A DNA stretch of 64,000 nt, taken from Polymyxa betae. Lineage: Eukaryota; Endomyxa; Phytomyxea; Plasmodiophorida; Plasmodiophoridae. How positions within the stretch are numbered: the first letter of the stretch is position 1; the number at the start of each line of letters is the position of its first letter. This document shows, one piece after another, positions 37,867 to 53,277 of the stretch. The DNA is taken from positions 124,001 through 188,000 of the forward strand of contig RBZT01000435.1 in the NCBI GenBank assembly GCA_003693705.1, in the 5' to 3' direction. The translations under genes were made by a program, and so were the position numbers. The notes beneath the pieces were generated by a model that was not told the origin of the DNA, did no database searches, and saw only the letters and a list, made by a program, of their open reading frames with translations.

Positions 37867-39310
37867 CTATATGGAAGGAAACGGTGTCCCATACATCAGA
37901 AAACGCCATAATGTCTCGCGTAAGACTGTTGGCAGATAGTTAATTGCATCTTGACCCGTTCCACCAAGATTAACAAAGGCGGTACGAAGGTCAGCAATGG
38001 GACGTTCTTGTAATGACTGTTCTGTCAGGCCAATTGAAGTCATAAACAGCCTCCAGCATACCGATTTGTACGTCCTGACGCCTTTATCATTATTGAGTTC
38101 GGCTCAACAATGCCACGATTTTAGCAACTCGCTTACCTAGCTGATATATGCGTTCATCCCGTTCTCGCCATGGCTCAAAGACATTGATGAAGCGTAATCC
38201 CTGTTCTTTCGCTTGAATTATGGAGGCTTGCAGCTTTTGGCTACGACGCAACGTATTCGCTTGATAATTTGAGATCTAGCTCAAATTTGGTTAACAAACA
38301 AGATATGACGATTTCCTGTATCATCACCTGCTCTTCTCTTTGCTTGTAATCCTCGAATTCTTGCAACGACAGGCACCTTATGACCTGATTTTTGAGGCTA
38401 AGCGATGGTACAGGGGCTTGATTGATCAAATAACGGCAGACTGGGCCTGATAAAGGGTAGCGAGTAAGCAAAAATATGGGTTTAGATTGATTTGCCTGAC
38501 ATTGACCATTGAGTGCCAGACAAGATTCTAGGCATTGTCTACAGAAGGAATGCGAGCATTGGCATGTTACAGGATCAATATAAGGTTCCAAACAAATGCT
38601 GTACTGAAGTGTTACAACAATAAAAGGCATAAATCTGGGAAATCTACCTGCAGGTTAGCTCGCGAAGGATATCCCTCCGTTTCATACGACCTTGGGCCAT
38701 ATCGTTGGATGGAGAACGGCTACGCCTTCTCTTCTTTCTTTGCGTTGGTGATTTAAGAGCAACATCCTCTTTTTCACAATCGGGCTGTCGCTCGAGACCC
38801 TGCAAGACAAGGAACTGTAAACTTCCAACATTAATACAACAAACAATCAAGTCCAATACATCTGGTTTAGCTTCTGCAGTAGGAAGCTCTTGGAATACGT
38901 ATGCAAACGCTGTAGATTTCTGCATCTTATCACCAAATGAAACTAACTGGGATTCATGCAATGTATAATATCCAAGTTAGGAAAAACGCACCAGTATCAA
39001 AGGTTCTTAAGACGTGTGATTTACATTTAATATTGTTGACATAAATGCCATTAGTGCTACCCGAGTCTTCGATGATCCAGCGCCCATCAACAATTTTGAT
39101 ACAAGCGTGCAATCTGGAGAGTCGGTTCGAGGAACCAAGCACGATATGTGAACGGCCTGAATTTCTGCCCAATGTTATGCCCTTCAAGGCCAAAGCCGGA
39201 TGAAGAACAATCCTGGTCCCTTCATTGCAGACATGTTGCAAACACATTATCGGTGTCTGCTGGCTCAGCTCGTCCATCTGGACGCCCTTGGACAGAGCGC
39301 CCAGGCCCAT
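37867..39310 (-). CDS. FHA-RING ubiquitin ligase with novel C-terminal region
   Basis: About six exons start at ATG 39310. The FHA domain is first (ITLGRNSGRSHIVLGSSN, RLSRLHACIKIVDGRWIIED, SGSTNGIYVNN), with the phosphothreonine-binding GR, S and N residues. A basic linker (RKKRRRSRSPSNDM) precedes a C3HC4 RING restored by splicing: CSIC, CQCSHSFCRQC and CPVC. The C-terminal part (QLGVRTYKSVCWRLFMTSIG, FVNLGGTGQDAINYLPTVL) is helical and not recognised. FHA-RING proteins such as CHFR and RNF8 read phosphorylated proteins at mitosis or at DNA breaks and attach ubiquitin. The C terminus matches neither, so orthology is open. The exon near 38960 after the FHA is the least certain join. Confidence 0.82.
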
Positions 39311-39631
39311 TTCTGTCGGCGACGTCGCAATAGTGAGACAAATTAGAGAAATGATAGGAAGCAGTGAGACCCGCGTCAGGGTAACGTCAAAGGACTGCTA
39401 TCGTGTCAACATTTAACGAGCTCGAGTCTTGCCCTCCACATTTCAGACACGCAAACTGTGGACCATCCTACAAAATGGTCATGGGGTGGTTGCGCGACCT
39501 TCCAGCTGTCATGATTGGGCTCTTGGGGTTCTCTATTCTCATTTCTCTATAATCTGTTTAATCTCTTTTCATCTTCAATGAGGCTCATGTAGATGGTTGT
39601 TTAGGATCGATTCGTACTGATTTTCGATGAG
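39311..39631. other. Divergent promoter region of FHA-RING and RCC1-type genes
   Basis: About 320 bases between two divergent start codons. Short frames cross it but none is convincing. No TATA-like element stands out. Confidence 0.35.
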
Positions 39632-41386
39632 ATGCCACATCGGCGTGATTCGCTCTATTCATCCAACAATGATGAACAGCAAACATTCCTAACGTCATTG
39701 GAACAGCGCCAATCGCTTACAAGCCATAGACAAATATTTCTCCAAGAATCCCATCATCGGCGTAGCTCGTTTAATGACAGCCGTCGCTCATCCATCGCGC
39801 GCCGTCGTTCATCTTCCGCAAAGTCGCACCTCACTGCACTCTCTCAACAGAATGAAGCCTCTGATGAGGCAAATGCAGCTAAAAATACCCATGAATTGCA
39901 AAGTTACGATCGCCCTCGCAAGGATGCAGGGTCTCGTTTTAAACAAACCATCATCGTGCTGGGTGACCTGTCAAAACTGTCTCCCGAATCTGTTTGTAAC
40001 TCTAGGCATGTCTGTGCCATAAGCGCCTTAGGAGAATCTCCAATCCACCCCATTACCAAGATTGTGGTGAGCTCCAGTGGCTGTGTAGCCTTACTGAACG
40101 ATCACAACCAGGTTCACTTGATTGGCAATATCTCTGCTATCGGGTTATCTCCTCATCATACAATGATCGGGACGGGATATCGCGATATCGCCATGCTATA
40201 TTCAGTGTTGATTTTACTGGATTCTAACAGCATTGTCAGTATTCAATCCCAATCGGCCCCTAAGCCTTGCCAGTTTTTCAGCAAAGTTCCTATTCGACAG
40301 ATAGCTAGCTCGGATCGTCATGCTGCCTTAGTCTCAGGTGAGTTGACCATGCGAACAGAATACGAATTTGATGCATGTGTGTAGAATCTGGGGAACTATA
40401 TACGTTTGGATCTTCCCAGGGAGGAGCATTAGGACATGGTAGAGAGTGGCCAGATGAACCTGAGCCTCGTCTAGTACAAGCTTTGCAAGGCCAAAAAGTA
40501 CGATCTTCCTCATGCGGAACAATGTTCACAGTGATTGTCGTCGACGAATATCATGTTGGTAGCGACGACACATTGTTCATCGTTTACAGCTGCGGTAATC
40601 ATCATTGGAGAATACCTTGAAGTTAATCAAGGAAACTCATTGAAAATTCAGGGCTAGGATGTAATGGGCGGTAAGTTGATTTAGATTGTGCTGATACTTA
40701 TCTTACACAGAGCCTTCACAGATTAGGACATGGAGATTTTGACAGTCGATGGGTTCCATCCGTTATTAATGCATTGTCAGATCCGGTATGAACTGTATTG
40801 TTCTGTTTTATTGCTAAGTGTCGCTTAGATTGCAGCAATCTCTTGTGGCGATTGTCATTGCCTAGCGCTCATGAGCTCGGGAATTGTCTACTCATGGGGA
40901 GGAAATTCATACGGGCAGCTTGGATATGAGAGCTCAGATTCAGCTATTCCGAAGGCCATCTCTCTAGAAGATATAACAGTGTCGGCAATTTCAGCGGGAA
41001 ACGCTCATTCGGCTGTTTTGACAACAGGAGGAAAACTATACATGTTTGGATCAAATCGATACGGGCAATTAGCTGTCAATAAGAAGCAAATCTTAGGCGT
41101 AAGCAAAGCTCCCATGGCCTCGACTGAATTAGCACATGTTGAAATCGAGCGTATTTTCTGTGGAGTCAACTTCACAGTAACCGCCGTTCGCGAGTTAATT
41201 CATACGAAGATATGCGACAAGCAATCACGAAGACGGCCATCAGCTGACGAATTTTGCTACCAAAAGCCACAACTCGATGTTGCTGACCGCCATCATGAGA
41301 CAGCCGGATTTAGTTCCCAGAGTGACTATCACAGCTACATCGTCATAGACGAAATGTTTGCACAATCTTCAGTCCTCCATTCATAA
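39632..41386 (+). CDS. RCC1-repeat protein
   Basis: Five exons (39632..40337, 40385..40594, 40652..40670, 40722..40785, 40829..41386) give 518 residues; one exon is only 19 nt. The first 120 residues are Ser/Arg-rich and disordered (SRRSSIARRRSSS). RCC1 beta-propeller repeats follow: SGELYTFGSSQGGALGHG, YSCGLGCNGRLGHGDFDSR, AISCGDCHCLALMSSGIVYS, WGGNSYGQLGY and KLYMFGSNRYGQLAVN. Each repeat has the G-x-W/F-G and GQLG/LGHG core. RCC1 itself is the Ran exchange factor; other members are cilia, ubiquitin or phosphoinositide regulators. The long basic N terminus argues against canonical RCC1, so the role is open. The gene stops 19 bp from REEP on the other strand. Confidence 0.85.
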
Positions 41387-41405
41387 TTTAACATAGACAG
41401 GCCAT

Positions 41406-41950
41406 TTACAGAAACTTTGGATTCGATGTTTTTTCCTGCAGCGAGGCCGACCATTTCTTCCAAGTCATTAAGGCATACGAATATGCAATCAGTATCAGCT
41501 GGTCTGTTCGAACATTGAGCCCGTTGCGAAGATCAATCAAAGCATCATCGATCTGATTCCTATAACTTCTGAATAATGGCATGATGAATGCATTGTAGAT
41601 ATAATGTGCTCCCTGCGCCCTAGGGAAAGCCAGCCAGAGTATTATTGCAGTCCTGATGCTCCAATACATAGGAAACCTACGTATATACAATTCGAATGCA
41701 AGCATAAGACAAAGCTATGTCTTACCATGAAGTAATCGGCCGTAAAACCCGGTCAATGACTTTGAATATACAGAACACAACCTTAATCGAATTAGCATCG
41801 CCTTATCAAAGGACATTAAATAAGTACCCAATAAGTCAGCCATTGGTTAGATTCCGTCTTCTTGTCCTCTGTCAGTGACACGATGCTAGCATATGCTGGA
41901 TGTGCAATCCCAACTGTAATCAGAGCACTATGGGATAGAGCAGCACCCAT
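41406..41950 (-). CDS. REEP/Yop1/HVA22 membrane-shaping protein
   Basis: Three exons (41950..41828, 41781..41726, 41676..41406) give 149 residues. The TB2/DP1/HVA22 domain is complete: PAYASIVSLTEDKKTESNQW, LTYWVVFCIFKVIDRVLRPI, FPMYWSIRTAIILWLAFPRA, and QGAHYIYNAFIMPLFRSY. Hairpin membrane segments insert as wedges in the ER membrane and keep tubules curved. Length and lack of a long C-terminal tail fit REEP5/6 and Yop1 rather than microtubule-binding REEP1-4, but an N-terminal extension for the short class is not visible, so the subclass is unclear. Confidence 0.9.
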
Positions 41951-42129
41951 AGCAGTACTGATTGCTTAAAAGCAAGAGTGAGCTTGTTAATCGCAACTTT
42001 GGATGAAAAATTTCGAAAAAATTGCCGTCAAACTTCGCAACTTTCTCAATATTTTCAACTTTGTTACCGAATGGCTTCCATTGTTATCCGTTACCGCTGC
42101 AGAGCGCTGTTTTTATCTCGCGATCATCA

Positions 42130-46650
<4,521 letters not shown>

Positions 46651-46720
46651 CAACACTAATTTATTCCCAACAAATGTTCAATTCATCACAATGTTTTTGT
46701 TCTCATGTATTTTATTGTGT

Positions 46721-48746
46721 TTAGAGACATGTTCGAATTGATCGGTCGACGATGTGTTCGGCGATCCGTAAGCTAGCGACGAGCGCATCACGAGCCATCA
46801 GCACGGATTTATTGAGCGCTTCTGCAGACACAGTTATGATAGCCACAATAGCGATAATGATGAGTTACCATCTGGCAGATGATCTTTGATGTTCTGCCAG
46901 CTAGATACGATCGATTGTAGGGCGGTCTTCTCCACTTCATTCATTACAGACCCATCCTGATTTGTAAGAGGCTGTCTCCGGAACACAATCAAATGCTGCA
47001 CAAAATACAATCAGCGATCAGACATCGTCATCAACCCGCACCCGCCAACCTGCAGACGCAGCAATGTGGCCAGGTCGTACTGCACCGCCATCTGTTCGCA
47101 TTTCTCATGCAGAGCGGCTTTCTCAACAATCGCAACGAGTCGTTCAATCGGTGTCACGGTCTGAGCTTTATTGGCGTCCTCGACGATCTGAAGGCGTGTA
47201 CAGATCGCCTTCAGGGCCGCCTGCTTGGCCACGGCCGTCCCGAACTTCGTGTGCGGCAACGCCGCCAATATCCGGTACTTATTCGACAGGTTGCGGGCGA
47301 CCCGGTCGTCCAGTACCGCGCGGACGACGGCGGCCACGGTGACGTGATGGGCGGCCGCCACCTCCAACAAACGGAACAGGCAGTGTTCGACACGGCCCGC
47401 GACATCCGACGACTGCGGGTCGATCAGGAATGCGGCCAGGTACGGGAGCAGTACGTCGGTCTGCGCGGCGTACTGGCCCGGGTCCAGGTCGATGCAGCCG
47501 GCCAGCAGTGTCAGCAGCGCACCGACATTGATCGGGATATCGTAACTTTGTTCTGCAGTTTTGTTCGACGCGGACGCCGAGACGGGTTCGGATTGGAGAA
47601 CGTTCCGGGATCCATTGGCGAGGAAGGCGTCCACGAATTTGGCAGGTTTGATGCATAGAGCAGGACGGCGATGATCATGTGTGAGAGGTAGATCGATCTG
47701 ATCTAACGTTACCAATGACATGGGCTCCTGTAACATTAGTTCCATTAACAGATCAACAACATATCGTCAGATCCATCAGAACCAGGACCACGGAATTTGA
47801 ACTTTGAAAAACATTGAAATGAAAGGAATTTTTGGAAACAAAATGACAAAATTCGGCAATAAAATCGTACTCGATCAGTATTTGATGCAGTAGCTAACAT
47901 GAGCATAGCAGCCCGATGTACAACGAATGGATCCGGATGAGTAGCAGCTAGATACCAAAGAAACCGGATCAGATCATTGATGGCGTCGCGCTGGCCCCGG
48001 AACCGCCGACAGAACGCATTCGATTCGAACGGCTGTATGAGCAGGTCGCTGAGCTTCTCGGTCGAGTCTGTTCTCTTCCCAAGTCAGCCCCAAACCCTAA
48101 AACCCTAAAACCCCCAGACCAGCATCGTTGCAGTTCTGGAGCAACTGCGCGAGCTCGGCGATCTTCAGCGCCGGGCGTCGCAACACCGCCGTCGTACTGG
48201 CCGTCGCCGGCCCGACCCAGGTCAGCTCCGAGTCCTTATCCACTTCGAACGTCTGCGCTCGCGTCTCCGCCTGCACAACGCTTCTCTCAGTGATTAGAAC
48301 AGCGGGTGGGCGAGTACGACGTAACGATTTCCTCGCGCGCGATCTCTTCCCGAATTCGTTCGAGCTCGCGCTGCGTGGTCTGCTCGACCTGTAGGCTCTC
48401 GTTCAGCATCGATTCGATTCGTGCCTGCGAGAGAAATCGTTCAGTTTATTTTTCACAAATTAAAAAAATCCCAAAAAATGACAAGAGCTCTGTCAACCTA
48501 CTTTCTGCTCCTGTCGTTCGCGATTTCTGCTCAGAAATAGATCGAATTCGTCATGGGGATCGGCGTTTCTGGAATCGGGCCTACAACGCTGTCAGACAAG
48601 ACGATCGTTTCTGAAGCCGTGCCGGCCCAGCAACACGGCGATCCAACATGGCCGGACTTGGGGGAGGTCCTCTTCCTGCGGATGACACGATCGTCGGGGT
48701 CGTTCTCCAGCACCGACAGGTCGATCTCGTCGTCCGATTGCGTCAT
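46721..48746 (-). CDS. HEAT-like helical protein, unidentified
   Basis: About seven exons start at ATG 48746 (MTQSDDEIDLSVLENDPDD). The acidic N terminus is followed by a coiled segment (DEFDLFLSRNRERQEQKARI, ESLQVEQTTQRELERIREEI). Paired helices of HEAT type follow (KIAELAQLLQNCNDAG, DAINDLIRFLWYLAATHP, GALLTLLAGCIDLDPGQY, KYRILAALPHTKFGTAVAKQ) and a final helical block (KTALQSIVSSWQNIKDHLP). I do not recognise it. The layout of acidic, coiled and helical-repeat parts vaguely recalls SMC5/6 loader factors of the SLF2/Nse6 group, a weak guess only. One intron holds telomere-like repeats, and the intron near 47760-47880 is longer than usual. The exon near 48660 is uncertain. Confidence 0.6.
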
Positions 48747-49227
48747 TCGGGCTGGGTCGGTTGGCAGGGGGCAAGTACGGCCACGCTTCTGGATCGGGTC
48801 GTGCTGAACCCGGTCGCAGCACGCAATTGAAGCTGTGTCGCACCTCATGAAACCGCCGATTTCCAGATTCCAATTTTCGATGTTTATTCGACGGGTGGAG
48901 ATGATGTTAATTTGTCCATATCTTATATACAGTATAGAGGCAGGAATTTATATCAATACAGGTAACGTTGGGTTGGTCTGACAGGTAGATCATTCGTTAC
49001 TGAATATAATCTGAAAGTGGAATGATGATTCTGGAAGATTCAGGACCAGTCTGGGTCTATACAGTGACACATAGCAGTATAGAGCATAGCTGTATGGAGA
49101 GGAAATATCGATAGGAAGGGGAAATCGGTCATATGGATCACGCACTCTCTATATCTGATAGTATAACAAGAGAGTATCTATTAGAGATCTATCAGCAGAT
49201 AGACACGAAAGGGGACCCGAATAGATC
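48747..49227. other. Divergent region upstream of ferrochelatase
   Basis: About 480 bases with many short AT-rich direct and inverted motifs around TATAG, GTATAG and AGATAG (48920-49200). A short ATG-led frame (49135) runs into the ferrochelatase start in another frame and could act as an upstream ORF. No gene is convincing. Confidence 0.35.
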
Positions 49228-50532
49228 ATGGCAACAGATCGTATTAAGACGGGTCTCTTGATGCTAAATATGGGTGGACCGGGCCAGCTCAACCAGGTCA
49301 ATGCGTTCCTGCGTCGTCTATTCACCGACCCCGATATCATTCAGCTGGGCCGATTCCAATCCACACTGGTCCGTCACCGCTTGGCGGCGCCGTCGTACTC
49401 GCCCCCTGACTACGATCTAGGGACGTTTCATAGCGGACCGCAGGACGGGGAAGATCGCGAACCAGTACGCGCGCATTGGCGGCGGCAGCCCGATCCGTCA
49501 TTGGACGGAGCTGCAGGCCCAGGCGCTGGGCCAGTACCTGGATCGGGTATGTCCGGAGTCCGGCCCCCATCGGGCCTATATCGGGTTCCGATATGCGGAT
49601 CCGCTCACAGAAGACGCTCTACAACGTATGAAGGACGATGGCGTGACCCGGGCTGTGGCCTTCAGCCAGTATCCGCAATATTCGTGTACGACCTCCGGAT
49701 CCAGTATCAATCATCTATGGGATACGCTCAGGCGCATGGGCCTGCACGACCGATTCCAATGGTCCCTGATTGATCGCTGGCCCACACATGCGGGGTATAT
49801 AGAGAGGTGAGGAGAAAACCCCAAAACCCTACCTGATGTTGTCTGCTGCTGGTGCTGATGATGATGTTAGTGTGGCGGAGTGCGTACGGCGTGGTCTCGA
49901 TCAGATCCCAGCTGGGCCAGCCCGGGACCAGGCCGTACTCGTGTTCTCATCACATTCGTTACCATTACGTGTCGTAGAACGTGGTGATCCGTATGCACAG
50001 GAGATGGCTGCTACCGTCCAGATGGTCGTACAGGCTCTGGGTCATACCCATGCGTACGTCCACGCCTGGCAATCCAAGGTCGGTCTCCTACCATGGATTG
50101 GTCCGAATACGGCCCACGTACTCCGTGGCCTGGGCCAGCACGGACACCGCCACGTCGTGGTCGTACCGATCGGGTTCACATCCGACCATATCGAAACGCT
50201 ATACGAACTCGATATCGAATACGCCGGTATGTGGGGGGTCCTCCTGTTCCGGGGTGGTCGTACTGGCTCTCGCTTGATGAGTTCTGTTTACAGAGGTGGC
50301 TAAAGAGGCCGGCATTGAAACGTTCGTGCGCGCACCGTCGCTGAATGATTCGCCCCGGTTCTTGACCGCATTGGGGGAGATCGGTGCCGACCATCTACGG
50401 AGCGGGGCGGTCGCCACGCGCCAGTACGCCCTGCAGTGCGCGTACTGTACGAGCCCGCGATGCCGACAGATCCTGAACCCGGTCCGGTCGTACCAAAATC
50501 TGCGCCAGCAGGCCCAGGCGGCCGCCTTATGA
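49228..50532 (+). CDS. FECH: Ferrochelatase with [2Fe-2S] cluster ligands
   Basis: Four exons (49228..49372, 49434..49806, 49871..50226, 50294..50532) give 370 residues. The protein begins directly with the conserved core (GLLMLNMGGPGQLNQVNAFL). The catalytic His region is SSHSLPLRVVERGDPYAQEM, with IGFTSDHIETLYELDIEYA after it. All four human [2Fe-2S] ligands have counterparts: the Cys in YPQYSCTTSGSSIN and the C-terminal CAYCTSPRC with the same x2/x4 spacing. Ferrochelatase inserts Fe2+ into protoporphyrin IX at the inner mitochondrial membrane. No mitochondrial presequence precedes the core, so either an upstream exon is missed or the enzyme is targeted in another way. Confidence 0.95.
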
Positions 50533-50560
50533 CCAATAATAATAATACAGCAACAACAGT

Positions 50561-51420
50561 TTATTCGGGCACCGCCTGCACCTGCAGCAGCTGACAATGA
50601 TCGCAGGCCAGGATCAGGCCGCCGTACTTGTCCGTGCGAAACCGGGGCCGGCACGGCCACGGATGTGATTCGAGCTGGACGGAGAGATGCCGACGTAGCT
50701 GGTGGAGGTCGCCGATCTCCGCCGATTTCTGTTAGGAGACGGATCAGATGGGAGCGAGTCGAGCCTCGGGCGCGTACGACCGACCGGAATTCGCAATGTG
50801 CACGGGCAGGCAAATATGGGGCCAAGATCGTGGACGTTATCGCGCTGACATACCGGGCATAGTCTGATTACAACCATTCATGGTCGGGATAAAGAGAAAT
50901 TGAACTTTTCAAAAAAAGTGAAAAGAAAAATGGAACGTTTCAGAACCAGTGAAAAGAAAATGAAACTATTTAACAAAAGTGAAAAGAAATATGGAACTTT
51001 TAAAAAAAAAGTGACAAATAAAATCGAAATGTTGCTGACACATGAGTCTGTGTAATATCAATTGATGTATCCATCTGTATATCCTGACAGGATGCTTCAT
51101 ATAGCTGCAGATCGGCATCAATCAGATCGACGGCGGCGGCGTCATCATCCTCGGCCAGGAGACGATCGATCTGCTCGGCCGTGAATCCCGTATAGAACAG
51201 CTCGGCGCCGGCCTGTACGACACCCCCCTTCAACACCCAGCGTCATGGCCCAGCATGCCCCGGCCTGACCTGATACGATGGCGATTGACGAAGGCGGTGA
51301 ATCGAGGCCAGCCTCCCGGCCTTGTTCCGCTGCAGGAAGGCGGCCTGCAGCTTCTGGCGCCATTGGCGTTGAGCCAGGATGGCGCCCTCGCTCTTCAAGG
51401 GCGATCGTTTGGGGTTCATG
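50561..51420 (-). CDS. RPAIN: RPA-interacting protein (RPAIN)
   Basis: Four exons (51420..51271, 51227..51016, 50863..50785, 50728..50561) give 202 residues, close to human RPAIN (219). The N-terminal basic block is WRQKLQAAFLQRNKAGRLAS, which in the family binds importin beta. The acidic middle reads FTAEQIDRLLAEDDDAAAVD. The C-terminal zinc ribbon has LCPVCQRDNVH, CPCTL, a third Cys in PWPCRPR and ACDHCQLL. RPAIN carries the ssDNA-binding complex RPA into the nucleus. The third exon begins after a 152 nt intron made largely of a short tandem repeat. Its donor (GTCACT) is weak, so the exact end of exon two may differ by a few bases. Confidence 0.85.
50891..51013 (+). repeat. Tandem repeat inside an RPAIN intron
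   Basis: About four copies of a 30-31 bp unit beginning GTGAAAAGAAA and ending in a GGAAC/GAAAC plus T- or A-rich stretch. The unit drifts in length. On the coding (minus) strand it reads CTTTTCAC plus pyrimidines, so it forms an extended pyrimidine tract. It makes this intron about three times the usual length. Confidence 0.7.
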
Positions 51421-51958
51421 ATGCCGCGCCCATATCAAGATCGAATTCGCACACGAACTAGAAAGTGCGTTGCTGCTTTTGGAAGATTTATTTTACGGAT
51501 ATTTTTATGATACGTAGTTATTGAAGATGTCCGCGACGGTAATTCCCTAAAACGCAACAAGAAGCAGAGGTTTCCTCAGGTTTTTTTCCGCAAACTGAGT
51601 TGGGGCAAGTGCCAACCTAATTGATATTCAGTTTTACGAAAGAGCATCCCGAATTGATTTGGATGTCTTCGATAAGCCCCATTAAGTAGGTTGGGACTTG
51701 CAGTGCCCGTTGTCTAAACCCTCCTGAAACGACACCGAGCTGTCAAGTGTGTTTCCTAAATCCACAACGCACCTCGATTCTAAACTTCACCACAACATAC
51801 TGAAAGTCTCAGTTTAACTTAGACCCTGACCACAGTCTGATAGTTCTGGGTTTAGCAGGAACGCAAGAAATGGCGTAAAACGTGACAGAGTCGCAAGTCA
51901 ATTATCATCGACGAACTAGACGATTCCATTCTATTCCAGTTTCAGTACAATTATTACT
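51421..51958. other. Region between RPAIN and TSR3
   Basis: About 540 bases. An ATG at 51529 followed by good GT..AG signals (51541 and 51581) could start a tiny spliced plus-strand reading frame beginning MSATVFFRKLSWGKC, but it cannot be followed further. Otherwise I see no gene. The RPAIN promoter must lie here. Confidence 0.3.
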
Positions 51959-52978
51959 TTATTGAATGGCTAAAGACTTTAAGTGCAATCCTGACTCGCA
52001 ATCAGAATGCGAGCTAATCGCGTTTTGATGGTCCGATGCGAATCCGGAATCAGAAGCGTCCTCAGATAGGTTAGCAGCATCATCATCCTCGTCGTCATGA
52101 GAGGACACAGGCAGGTCATAAGGATCACGAGCGTTGTTATCTTCATCGTCCGAACTCGACTGGCTAATCATGAGCATATCACGACGAGGTCCATTAGCAC
52201 TAGCCAGCCATTCATTCTGAACCTGAACGATTTCCTGGCTAGTTTCACAACCATCATACAGATCAAACAACTCCCTACAATGTGATCAGAGATGAAGAGA
52301 CATCCAGAACGAATCGTCACCTATTAACTTCTATGAACCCGGGACCCCATTTGAACTTCTCTAACAGCTGTTCAGCATGAGAGCGAAAACCAGTCAGTAT
52401 CAATGTCGCTGCTATAGCTTCAACGCAGCTCAGCTTCATAGGACGTCCATAATTGACAGGATTGCCAGCCACCATAAACGGCACTGATCTTTACAATCAG
52501 CATAGCAATAACAGAATCTCACCATAACTTACATAAGCGATTCGAACCGCTTTTCAGCTTCTGAAAAGGAACAGAATCGAGCTCATTCCAAGAGCAGTCG
52601 ATAACACCAATGCCGGATTCTATGACAAGATCTCGATCCTCTTTCGAGATCGATTTCTGACCTTTCGGGCTTAGAACGACTCCGGACCACCTCTGCTGGA
52701 TTCGTAGCTCTCGCAGAAACCCTAAACGCTTGTCAATCGATGCTTGGTCACGATCATCTGAATCCCAGACCCATTCGCGATAGTTTCTTTCCAGTGCATC
52801 GTTTCGAATCGCATTGACCGAAATCCCACATGGCCAATTTAAAGGGAAAAGGTTGGCGAATCGGATCGTCTTCGTCATCATCGCTTGCTATATCCCGCCT
52901 CCGCTGAATATGATGGCCAGATTTGACCTGGGTTCGATTCTTCACTTTTGACCGATTGGATCCATCACGACGTCCCAT
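51959..52978 (-). CDS. TSR3: TSR3, 18S rRNA aminocarboxypropyltransferase
   Basis: Four exons (52978..52771, 52721..52533, 52483..52321, 52274..51959; introns 46-50 nt) give 291 residues. The basic N terminus leads into [20 protein letters not shown], the TSR3 hallmark. [33 protein letters not shown], the SAM-site block [20 protein letters not shown] and [15 protein letters not shown] follow. TSR3 transfers the acp group from SAM to a hypermodified pseudouridine of 18S rRNA late in 40S maturation. The last 80 residues are acidic and disordered ([15 protein letters not shown]), as in the yeast enzyme. Each splice junction falls in conserved sequence, so the model is reliable. Confidence 0.95.
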
Positions 52979-53277
52979 TTCGTGTTGTAATGTCCAACGG
53001 GTCCTCTCTCACCGATTCGCTGAATCGGCATTGGAAAGCGCGCGACTGCGCACTTTATTCTTCTTGCGCGCAACAAATATCAACATCTACACTTTTTGAG
53101 GCTTTGATTATTTTTCGAAGTTCGCCACCAATTTGGATTCGCTTTGAGATGTAGTTTGAGTGATTTACGTTGTAATCATATGGTCGAATCCATTTACATA
53201 CGAGTTACGTTACGGTGTGTAACTGAACAGGCAAGGCGACAGCAATCGATCTGGGCGGGTACTACGGTTCTGTTGTG
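52979..53277. promoter_or_regulatory. Divergent promoter of TSR3 and the IQ-pseudokinase gene
   Basis: About 300 bases between two divergent starts. It includes a GC-rich palindrome-like stretch around 53038-53050 (AAAGCGCGCGACTGCGC). No other feature is seen. Confidence 0.35.

Noticed and set aside
46993-47658. Plus-strand frame of 221 residues opposite the HEAT-like gene
   Set aside because: The minus strand has spliced, helix-rich coding sequence over the same span; the plus frame is Arg/Gln/Gly-rich without structure.
52721-52770. Frameshift in TSR3 after the CTGKKL motif
   Set aside because: A 49 nt GT..AG intron (GTCTGGGATT to CGTTTAG) explains it and gives the family sequence.
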